DNA of 64,000 nt from NCBI GenBank assembly GCA_947561585.1, contig CANNZV010000126.1:266091-330090 (forward strand), given 5' to 3'. This DNA is from Caprella mutica. Lineage: Eukaryota > Arthropoda > Malacostraca > Amphipoda > Caprellidae. The notes below the pieces were generated by a model that saw only the letters and a program-made list of their open reading frames with translations, searched no databases and had not been told where the DNA came from. Shown piece after piece: positions 25,701-37,700 of the stretch (positions are counted from its first letter, which is position 1; every line of letters starts with the position of its first letter). The position numbers and the translations under genes were made by a program.

Positions 25701-28700
25701 CCTGCTTTACCCTATCTAGCTTATAATTGGTAGCTACTTAAAGATTGATATTGCTACTAGTGCTATGTATTCCATTCAAGAAGCACCATGAATTTATGGA
25801 TACAATTAATAATAATAATCCAGTTAACTACTAACTAGTTATAGGTTATATGCCTATAGTCTCTTAACAATAACTTCACATCGTGAAATTTTCTCTGATT
25901 CAGAGATATAATATAGACAGGGGAATTTTGAAGAGAAATCCTAAAAATTTGTGACTAAGGTAAATCTAGTTAGTTAGTTTGAAGCCGGTATTTTGAGACC
26001 GTGCTTTCACTGGAAATATCAAATATACGCTACGCTATATTGTGTATAATTTTTCAACTCTTTATAAAAATTTCGTCGCAAATTCATGGTGACTACTAAC
26101 TAGCTACAGGCCTATTGAGGCCTATTGACTACTAACTAGCTACAGGCCTATTGAGTCTCCTTCCATATAAACTCACATTATAAAAATTTTCTGTTTCAGA
26201 ACAATTTGAGGGGATTTCGATATTCACTACTATGATTGAAGACAGTCTCTATGAATTTTCAGCTAGGGCAACTAGTTAGCTATTTTAGCCGGGAATTTGT
26301 GACCCGAGCTTGTACTGGCTACATCTAAGGAACACTAGACATATCGTGTAACTTGAACTTTAGTCTCAAGTACCAATATTAATTTCTTAACAAATACAGA
26401 CTGTTAATACCACTACAGATATGTTTTGCAATTGCATATCCAAGTCTAGTTCTTCAATAAAAATTTTGCTGGAAGCCAGTTAACTTACTAGTTATATGCT
26501 AATGCCTACAGTCTCTTCCCAAATGAATTTGCAATGTTAAGTTTTTCTCTGATTCAGAGAATTAACAGGGGAATTTCGATAACCTCCTGCTAGGATTCAA
26601 GACTGTTCATAGTTTTTCTAGTAGGCCAGTTTACTATGTGTCGTAATATACCTACTTAACCCTAAACCCTAATTACATATATTCCCCGATAAATTCTTCT
26701 GCGACTCGGGAATTGACGAAGAGTTGAAGACTGTTCAATACGTTGTTGCACTAGAGCAACAATTAGTTCAACCGGAAATTTGGTACACATAGTTACATAA
26801 AACCTGTATTTCAAAATTATTTCTTATTTTGGAAATTCAAAAATTAGTGTCTATAGGTATGAAGATGGTCATAGAGAAGAATAATAATTTTCGGTTCAGT
26901 TTTCTCGTTCATATAAGACGTGGAGGACTTCATTTATTTATAAATTTATCTAAGCCATTGAATCTGCATATCCATTATTAACGTTATTAATTAGAACATT
27001 GAAGAACTGTAGTTGGTTCAATGGAATAAATTTGTCTCGTGGCCTCTATTGATTTTGAAGATGATTACTTTTCTGTCCATATAGAGAATAATACCGTAGA
27101 TATTAGAAATTGGAAAACATTTCTAACTCAGGTAAGTTTGTAGCTTAAGGCTCTACTTGTGAATCATGCAACTTAAGTCATGTATTCTATATTGGCAAAA
27201 TTAAGAACTGAAAGTTACTTGTCTACGTACTATTTAATTTACTTAATTGATAGATGAATTCGTATATGAATGGACTGTTGCAGAGAGAGAGAGAGAGAGA
27301 GCACTGTTGTTATTAGTTATGAAAGAAATTTTATTTTGTTTATTCCTAATCATTAGAAAGGAATGATTTTTAATTGATGCAACAAATTTGAGCAAAATTC
27401 TATTAATTGTGACGTTTTTATTTTTTATCAAACTGTTGACTCTCTGCCTTCCAGCAGTTTAAGGGGGAGGTTTATTCTTTATAATTTTAGAACGTCTTAA
27501 AATTAATGCTCTCAAAATTGTCAATAGTAACTTACAAAAGAATAGAAATTGATGATGATTATCCAGCTTAAAGTATTTAGACACCCTTTCATTACTTTAG
27601 TTTCGTAAGCGTTGAAGGTATTTTTGGTTTCAAGCTTTCGATTGAAAAGATTTCTATTCATCATCAGGAGAAGTGTGGAAAACGTGGCCTTCAACTCTGA
27701 GTTTATATAACCTCTGATAATATATATTTCCAGTTGAATATGAATCTTTTCAATCAGTTTAGTAAGCATAAACCATAATTCTCAAAGTATTGTAATTAGC
27801 TACCACTGATGCATAAACTTGATGAATGTACATTTCTTATAAATGTATTAAATTTTATTTAAAATAGATGGGATTATGTATGCTAAGACTCTACCTCTCA
27901 CATTAATGTACTAGAACTGAAGGCCATTTTTATCCGGTTGGCAGGGCCTTTTCAAATGACATTTAGTTTGTCCACATCAAAATATTTACTGTCAAGACTT
28001 CAAATATTCAGTCATGCTCTCGTATTAGTTAAAGATTTTGACAACGTCTGTTAGAAGACTTATTTTTCTGTGAAAAAATATACTTTTATCAAAACATTCA
28101 TGCTGATAAAGTAAGTTGGTATTTTGATGGGATTACCGAATAGTAGCTGATATCTAACGTTTAAGTATCATGAGGCTTTATAAAATTTAGGAAGACCAAG
28201 TGCAACAGTGTTCATTACCCCTTTTGCGGTACAAAATCAGTATCATGTGTTTTTAGTGCAGAATTTCCGCCAAACCTCTATAAACAACATAGCTAGATCA
28301 CAAGTGGTATATTTCTTGAGTAGACAGAAAATTGATCCCATGCAATTTAATGATGTAAATTATTGATATAAAGTTTTCTTATAATACTGGATTATGTACA
28401 GTGAAATCGCTTGCAGTAAAGAGTGTTAGTTATTGAATTAGTGCTGGTATCCTGGATACCAATTAAAATAAAAATTAAATGAGACTAACCACTCCCATGT
28501 ACAAATGATCTTGGAAGTTTCTTCTGTTTTGAATTTTGAAAAATTATTTCCCTCTGGAAAGTATTGCTTTTAGAATTTCAACCTATTAATTAATGAGATA
28601 TGGTACAAGCTCAATGATCTATACATCAAGTTCCAACTTTCAAAGTTATGGATGTATAAAGATTTTGTATCATGAGACTATTTCAATTACTTTTTACACC

Positions 28701-31700
28701 ACGTGTGGGAAATAATGAATTCCTGATTAAATGAGGTATTTTAATGTCAATTCAAATTCTGTCTATATTTAACCTTCAAAGAGTACATGGATTAGATTTC
28801 GTGGAGAGTCTAATCAACTCTGTAAGTTTCCGAAAATCATACAAACAGTACCTATCTATTTCAAAAATAGGTAGACGGATTGAAGCAATTATGGAAGAGG
28901 CAGGAATCGACATCGCTAATTTTAATCTCTGCACTTGTGCAGCAGCTGCCTGTTCTTTCTTGAACCATAATATTACCATTGACGATATTCAAGGTCGCAG
29001 GTTGGGCCAACGTTACAATTTTCTGATGCTCTTATTTTAAATTCATACTTGAAAATTGGTTGGTCTCATCTTTTGCTGCGTTCTTTAAAATCTCATAAGT
29101 TGGCACCTCTGGAACACTCCAGAATGAACAAGAATGGCGATAAGTAATTGAACAGTTACCCAAGGCTTACCTGTAAGGTGAAGGGTGACTTCAATTACTT
29201 CGGAAGCCATTCTTGTTCATTTTTCTGGAGTGTTCTTTCCCGCCCGGAGCGCTCCCGCCCGAACACTCCAGAAATACACAACAAAAGATTCGATCTTTGA
29301 ATACTGAATGCTTAAGTTAACGGCCGATGCAGGTGGACATCTCATAAGTTGGCACCTCTGGAACACTCCAGAAAAATGAACAAGAATGGCTTCCGAAGTA
29401 ATTGAAGTCACCCTTCACCTTACAGGTAAGCCTTGGGTAACTGTTCAATTATTATTTAATTTTTATTTTTATTGGCCTCTATGATACCTGCATGTATTAT
29501 GGATACCAATCAAAATAAATAATTATAATGTTTTTTCTATAAGTCCTAAGATGTGGAACCGATCGATAATTCGTAACTTACCCTACTTGTTTTCCTGAAG
29601 CTCGTGTACTAATATTGAGTTTTCTCTGAAATAAACGGGCAAATACACAGTAAGCGATAGAAAGTTGAAAGAGAACCTGGTAGTTGTGTCTGTCCCAGTA
29701 CACTCTTCATCTTGCTGTCAGTAGGGTGAAGATGTGGAAGAGAACCTGGTAGTTGAGTCTGTATATATTGTTAAAACATGTTATATTTTGTTTTATTTAG
29801 ACTTTTTTTAGTTTTTGTTTCCTATAACAATCTTACCACTTTTGATTGAATTCTAAATACCTTTTAATATTGTTTTAATCCTAGAAGTTTCCAGGCAGAA
29901 CGGAATAACCATCCTGGTTATCCAACAGCTTTAGGTGGTCTTTAGACTCTGGTTTAAAGCCACCAAAATTGTGAAGAAGAAGATAGAAAGTTGAAAGAAG
30001 TTCAGTTTACGATTGGGAAGATATTTTCAGTGCACCATATCATTCAGTTTGAATGACGCGGCACTGAAAAGATCCTGAAGATATTTTGTAATTTTCTATT
30101 GGTTACTGTGTATTTAATTCACTAATTAGTTATCTGTGTTTTCACCAGACGAGTTTGGGCAGCGTTAGGAGTTCAGTTAACCAGAGGCTGTGTCTCATCT
30201 CCCCCATCAATGGGGACTCTGTTGGTTTCGTGTCTATTCTCACGTGGGCTGGTGAGGAGGAGTGCTCCAATGATCAAAAGACCCCCAATCCCCACTGTAA
30301 GGTGCAGGAGCACAACATGACACACGGCATTGCAACACACTCTCAGGTAACATTGCGTTAGTCCATAGGTTAATAATAATAAAGTTAATTGAAGATAGTA
30401 AAAATAGTTAAAAGTTCGTTCACATAAAAAAAAATATATTTACATTTTCTAAATTCAAATCAATATAGCTATAGCTACATATAATTATTATCTTCAATCC
30501 CATTATAGCTAGTTGTTAGAAGCTATTCGGGAAATAACTCATGAGAATTAAATAATGTGAATATAGCTATTTGTCTTTCTATTTCTCATTGATTCTCAGT
30601 TTATATAGGTAATTGATTGTGTTATCAATTGGCGAGCATTCCAATTGACACCAGATTGTACAAGTGTATGGAACTAATTTGGTTGTTATAAAGGGTAGGA
30701 ATACCATTGAATGTGCTAATTTCAATGGTAACTATACTTTTGGTGACGATACTAAATATTAAATTGATAGTATATCTGAAAATAACATTCATTATTTTTC
30801 CATATAGTGAATTAACTAACTGTCTTTAGTTAAATGCTGTAAGCCTGGGCAGTAAACTTATTTTTTAATAACTACCTACCTTATTTTATAATTGCTAGCT
30901 AGTAGCTACTCAATGAATGATGAAACATTCAATTGTGTTCAATTCCTCCAGCTTGATAGTCACTTCCACCACCACCGCCGCACTCAGTCCCTCCCCCCAC
31001 GCCTTATCACCAACAGGGGGAAGTTGATCGCTCCACCACAACTCTCTGAGATTTACACCAACCCCCACACAGCTAACTACAGGTGTGTCTCACTAGGTTA
31101 CACTTAATACCTAGTAAATACTGCTCTAGGTATACTAGTCTCCTAACACTTCTCTCTAATCGTCGATTCAATGACGTTGCTTGAAATTAATTAGATGGCA
31201 GCATGTTCAAATTTCACTATATTATTATTTGGTAATTTAAACTATTTATTTATTCAGCTGCATTTTGTAGAATGTAGAGGTTTCTCCTTCGTTTCATTTT
31301 GATGTCATATGCCTGACTTATTATGTAGCCACCCAATGGGATAGTTATTATTTATTTATTTAAAGAAGGTAAAAATATGGGATAAACTATCAGGGTCTCT
31401 ATCTGGAAGTTTCCATTAATGATGTTACTCTAATAGTTTCACTGTAGATGATGCTTCATTTATTACTGTTTCTTTGTTTCCCTCTTCCATTCGTGAGAAG
31501 TGTACCAGTGGTTGTGTCATTTTCCTAGAAGGGTGCATTGCACTCATACCTTCGATAAGTTACGAATTGTCGGTCAGTTTCACATAGTCGGTCATACAAG
31601 AAAAAACTATATGAAAAAAAATAATATCTTTTTTGTATTCTAGTTAATTTTTTGTAGATATTTTAATTATTATTTTTTTTAGTATCGGAAGACACTGTGA

Positions 31701-34700
31701 ACCGAAGATGCGAAACTGACCAATAAAACGTAACTTACCCTATCTCTCTTTGTTCATTGAGTCGCATCATTTTATGAACTGAATATTTGAAAACCTTTCT
31801 ATTTGTATGTATACCTTATGACGTCAGCGATATGACTCACAGTGGCTATTACAGAAGATGAATTCTATGAAAAATTTAAATTCTAGAAATTATTAATATG
31901 TTCTAGAATACTCATTATCATTAATAAGTATCGTGAGCGTTTGAGTCAATGTTGTTATTTTTCAGGTTGCACTCAGGACTGGGAGGAGACATCTCAGTGG
32001 TTGAGGTGATGGCGGAGACAAGCCTCTCCTTCCTCTTGCCAATGCAACTCTTAGTTCTGTGGCAGGGAGCTGAGCGTGCTTGGAGAGACGAAGTGGAGGC
32101 GTTGGGACAGCTCTCGGAACCATGGGTCAGCAGACAGCGGGACCTGGTAGCTATGCATTCTTCTCGGTGAGATATGAACCCGTAGATAGGAATAGCATTA
32201 ATTAGATGTTATTGTATAGCTAAGTTATTTCTCTCAAATGAAAACTAAATATTTGCTGCTATGACTTTCATTTATATGTTTGCTTAACTTAATCTAAGTT
32301 CCTACTTATATTCTACAAATGCTTTATTTCTGTCCTTCTCTTCTTGGTTTGTGTACCTGAAAATCCTCTACTCGACTGAAAAATTTAGATTTAACTTTTA
32401 CTAGTTCTCTCTCAGATTACAGGTGTACAGTGACTCACTGACGGCAATCAGTGCCGCACTCTCTAGCAAGAGTTTCTTCAAGCGAAGCACAGACAAGAGC
32501 AATCCCCTCCTGGAGTTTGCCCCAATCAACCTCCACCTGCAGAGAATGTGGGCACAGAATGAGTCCCTGAAGCGAACAGGTGTGGCTAGTAAAAATCTTA
32601 ACTTTTACACCCAACCTAAACAAACATCAAATTTGAAATTAAAATATTAGCTTATTAGCTATTAAAAAGTGTAGTTGAAATGACAAATTTATTCAATTAA
32701 TTGAGAATCTGAACATTTGTTTCGGTTGGTGTAACAAAAATCATTTCCCGTTTTATGCTCAATTCATCTAAAAATGCATTTACAATATCCTGTGTGACAT
32801 AAGAATTTCCTAAACATTGCACCAACTTCCAATGGTTTATTTTTGCATTGCACCTCTCTCCCTTTTATCACTTTAAAATGGTTTGTGTTTGTTGGTAACT
32901 CATTATCACCCCCCCCCCCCATGCTCACGCCCCTCAGGTTGCTATGACCTCCACACAGTGGGTGCTTTCTCCGCCAACACCCTGGGATTTGCACAAGGAG
33001 GCTTGCTAACGTGAGTGAGAATAGGACTGATAGTACCTGTGCCTTCGTTTGACAGCTGAGTAACTGTTTTTGCCATTACTTCATTTTTCAAGTGTGTTCT
33101 TCAATTTTGTGTGATGGAAAATTGTTCTCAAATTGTATAGCTTTTTGTTTTACTCATTAAAGATTCTTTCTCAATTTAGTTCATCCAAGTTTTGCTCTCC
33201 ATGAATTTTTCAGTAACAAAATGACGATGAATAGACTGTAGCCAAAGCTCTAGAATTATTTCGCCTCTATTATAATTTTAGTTGACCTCTCTTCTCTACT
33301 GTAAAGCTAACCATTAGAGTTGATAGAGGCTAAATAGTCAGTTTGTTCTCATTCTATCACACTCACCACCTAACTTTGTTTTCTCAGTTTGCTTCAGAAC
33401 CAGAGCCGTAAGTCCCGTGCTGATGTCAATGGGAGGGCAGAGTGCAGCAAAGCAGCTGTCGATGCCACCAGGAGGATCAGAGCTGCTCTGGCTCAGGACC
33501 TCAATGTCTTGGTGGAAGCTCTCAGAACAAACAAACTGGAGGGGACACCTCAAACTCTCATGGAGATAAAGGCTAAGGTTAGCTATTATAAACTGAAAGG
33601 ATAATTGAAAGAAACGATACAGAGTTGAGAAGATTTGAAAAATCACATATAGCTACATACTCTTAAAAATGTATATATATATACATAATTCTGATATGTA
33701 TATGCATGAAAAAAAATGATTAACTAGTGAATTGATTTGATATAATATCTAGGTATGTAACGTGCAACTAATAGTTAATAATAAATTACTAGTAAATATT
33801 TTCTTTCGAATGAATTTTTGTTGGTGTTTCATTTCGAGTGAAACACCATTTGTTCCATTTAGTTTTTAAAATCAAAAACTTTCGTTTCGAAACCGTGCAA
33901 GATTGGGACTTTGGCTCCCTTAACTATTAGGTAGCTCATCTAATTAAGCTAATAACTAGAATGTATTGATTAACTAACCATTGTGAATTGCTATTTCTTT
34001 AAGATTGATCTGCTACTGAGTTCACTGGAAACAGACATGGTGGAGAATGCCTTCGACTTTCTGGAGAAGATTAGACTCCCACAGAGTCCGTCACACTCCC
34101 TCACTCTTGCCTCTAGGAACTACTCGGTGAGACATCGCTAATCATTCTTACTCTTGTACAATGGCAACTACATTAAATGTACCAATTTATATGAATTATT
34201 TAAGAGAGAGAACAATAACACGAAATGTGTCTAATGGTTTTAACAACTAATAAAAAATGCAATTATTTGTGAGATATTTTTATTTCGTTAAATTATGGTT
34301 TAACAATGTTAAAGATGCAACTACTTAATTTTAACAATGTTAGAGATGCAACTACTTAATTTAAACAATGTTAAAGATGCAACTACTTAATTTTAACAAT
34401 GTTAAAGATGCAACTACTTAATTTTAACAATGTTAAAGATGCAACTACTTAATTTAAACAATGTTAAAGATGCAACTACTTAATTTTAACAATGTTAGAG
34501 ATGCAACTACTTAATTTTAACAATGTTAAAGATGCAACTACTTAATTTTAACAATGTTAAAGATGCAACTACTTAATTTTAACAATGTTAAAGATGCAAC
34601 TACTTAATTTTAACAATGGTAGAGATGCAACTACTTAATTTAAACAATGTTAAAGATGCAACTACTTGATTTTAACAATGGTAGAGGTGCAACTACTTAA

Positions 34701-37700
34701 TTTTAACAATGTTAAAGATGCAACTACTTAATTTTAACAATGTTAAAGATGCAACTACTTAATTTTAACAATGTTAAAGATGCAACTACTTAATTTTAAC
34801 AATGGTAGAGATGCAACTACTTAATTTTAACAATGTTAGAGATGCAACTACTTAATTTTAACAATGTTAGAGATGCAACTACTTAATTTTAACAATGGTA
34901 GAGATGCAACTACTTAATTTAAACAATGTTAAAGATGCAACTACTTAATTTTAACAATGTTAGAGATGCAACTACTTAATTTTAACAATGTTAAAGATGC
35001 AACTACTTAATTTTAACAATGGTAGAGATGCAACTACTTAATTTAAACAATGTTAAAGTTGCAACTACTTAATTTTAACAATGTTAGAGATGCAACTACT
35101 TAATTTTAACAATGTTAGAGATGCAACTACTTAATTTTAACAATGTTAAAGATGCAACTACTTAATTTTAACAATGTTAGAGATGCAACTACTTAATTTT
35201 AACAATGGTAGAGATGCAACTACTTAATTTTAACAATGGTAGAGATGCAACTACTTAATTTTAACAATGGTAGAGATGCAACTACTTAATTTTAACAATG
35301 TTAAAGAGGCAACTACTTAATTTAAACAATGGTAGTGATGCAACTACTTAATTTTAACAATGTTAGAGATGCAACTACTTAATTTTAACAATGTTAGAGA
35401 TGCAACTACTTAATTTTAACAATGGTAGAGATGCAACTACTTAATTTAAACAATGTTAGAGATGCAACTACTTAATTTTAACAATGTTAAAGATGCAACT
35501 ACTTAATTTTAACAATGGTAGAGATGCAACTACTTAATTTTAACAATGTTAGAGATGCAACTACTTAATTTTAACAATGTTAGAGATGCAACTACTTAAT
35601 TTTAACAATGTTAGAGATGGAACTACTTAATTTTAACAATGTTAGAGATGCAACTACTTAATTTTAACAATGTTAGAGATGGAACTACTTAATTTTAAAA
35701 ATGTTAACTACGTAAGAGATGTACATATGTATGTGCAATTGTGCATTGCATTTATGCTAGGAAAAATATGGCTGAATGTCCCTATGTTTGTTCCTGTTTA
35801 CTAATTATGTTTTTTTTCTTGCCCCAGGTTCACAGTGATTTGGCAGGCTATTTAAGTCCAGAATCTTCACTGGACAGAACACTATCTCTTCATACTGCTA
35901 ATTTAGAGAAAAATGATGAAACAACAAATAAGAAAATGATGAAAGATTCCAATCCTGATAAACCTACTAGCGCTGTGAGAAATTTGAAATCTGATGGTAT
36001 TTTATCAGCCGAATGTGAGAATGTTGAGGCCAGATATTACTGTTCTACCGATGAACCCGAGCCTTGGGACTTGATTAAACTGAATCTGCAGGCCAGTTTC
36101 ATCTGTCTATCAGCCAAAGTCAGTCACATCTGCAGTGCGTATCACGAGGCAACTAACGCTAAGGTTAAGGTGTCTCCTGATAGTACCAAGGAAGGTTTGC
36201 GTTCCACTGACTATACTCAATTTGACGCCTCTGTCTCTTCGTCTGAAACATCCCCCACTGAAGATGACAGTGGAATAAGCATGCAAGAGAAAGTGGTTAA
36301 AGAGAGCTCTAGAGTCTCTGATGTTGAAGATAGCAAGCTGGCAGAAAGTAAGAGTAACACAGAGACTGAGAGGGTTCTTAGGAGTCCTTCTAAAGAAAGA
36401 AATAATTTGAATGATCCAAATAACAGTAATAAACCCAAGTTAGAGAGTATAATGGAAACCAGTCGAGAAAACCTGATTGATTCTGAAGTATGTCACTTAC
36501 CTGGCAGCCATGGCAAGCATATAGAAGGTTCTAACTCTGGAACAGTTGTTGAAAATTCAAATAATCCTAAAGGTCAACAATCTATAGCTACTCAAAATCC
36601 TGATATGATTAATAATCACTTGAATACAGATATTTTACCAGAGGTTTTCAATTTAGAGAGCGTTATTCCTGGCATCATTAAATTGAAAGGAGCCTTAGAT
36701 GGAGCTGTACGTACAGCCAGACTAGTGCACAGCTTGCACAGACTTCAGTTGCCTACAGAGTCCTTACACGAAATGCACAGTTTGCAGTATCGTCGAGATG
36801 TTTGCTTCTCTCAAGCTTTGACTGCCGCCACTACTGCTCTCTTGAACAAATTCTGGAACAAGTCTGGAAGTGTTCATCACGATCAACTATTCCTTACTGT
36901 TCTTCAAAATCTAGGTCCGTTGCTCCAGTTTGAATGCTTATTGTCATGCATTGGTGGTGACTTCGGGCGCATCAGTGACATGGCTGTGGCTGTCGAGGAT
37001 CTCACCACTGTAAAGTTTGTCCTTGTCAATGGTAAAACACCAACACCTAAAGTCACGGGAAACAGGTGATTATTACTTATTATTTCGCATATAATTTCAT
37101 GAATGAAGGGATATTTCAGTTACTTTGTTATGTAAATTTTGAGAACAAATAATAGACTTCCAGATTTTATTGGATTGTGCATAACTAATCTTTTCATAAC
37201 TGATTGCATCCATTAGGTTTTTAGCTTCAATGAAGTCTATTTCTTAAAGTGGAAATGTTATCGATTATTGTCTATTGGAACAAATGAAAAATAACACAGT
37301 TCAGCGAATAAAAAGTATAACCGAAAATTGAGTAAACCCAATGTCGGTTCTACACTAATGAAGTATAGGACTGAGCTCAAAGTGAGAGATAAGAATATAC
37401 TTACATGTGGATTAACAAATCCACTTTGGCCTATTTAACATAAGGGTAGGGCGTTTTGTCTTCCAAACAAGGTTTACTAATAATGTAGCAAATGCCGAAG
37501 TGATTTACTGGAATAATGGTAACACTGTTGATGAATCATAGGATATAATTATAATGAATGGAATAGGTCGCACTTTTTAAAATACCAAACTATCTTGAAA
37601 TATTGAAAATGAGAGAGTTTTATAATGGGTTGTAAAAAATGAGGGCGACTATGGTAAGACTTCTCTCTCATTTGGAGCTTAGAGCCCCCAAGGGCTCTAT

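Larger units (their letters stand above)
24416..26640 (+). repeat. Six diverged copies of a roughly 230-bp unit in the DIRS-like element
   Basis: The phrase ACTACTAACTAG and, about 60 bp later, GGGGAATTTCGATAACC recur near 24.42/24.48, 24.66/24.76, 25.13/25.23, 25.82/25.92, 26.10/26.21 and 26.48/26.57 kb. Each is followed by GAAATTCGTGAC-like and ACCGTGCTT-like phrases. No open frame runs through them. They lie between the left inverted repeat and the reverse transcriptase remnant. Two MITEs interrupt the series. Confidence 0.7.
24075..29450 (+). mobile_element. Decayed DIRS-like (tyrosine recombinase) retroelement in INPP4 intron 6
   Basis: The ends are inverted repeats: 24086-24173 is complementary to 29299-29390. 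Inside the right end, 29091-29149 is complementary to the left terminus (24075-24133) and the abutting 29146-29235 is complementary to the right terminus (29361-29450), joined at a shared AATT. That is the internal complementary region of DIRS elements. Coding remnants on the plus strand: GGLHLFINLSKPLN at about 26,922 and ASIDFEDDYFSVHI at 27,042-27,083 (reverse transcriptase), LELKAIF at about 27,910 (RNase H), and a recombinase C-terminus at 28,800-29,040. All are broken. The right end extends about 46 bp beyond the left-end homology. Confidence 0.85.

Noticed and set aside
28744..29040. Bacterial integrase or Crypton as the source of the recombinase fragment
   Set aside because: Inverted ends, internal complementary region and an upstream reverse transcriptase remnant fit a DIRS-like element better.
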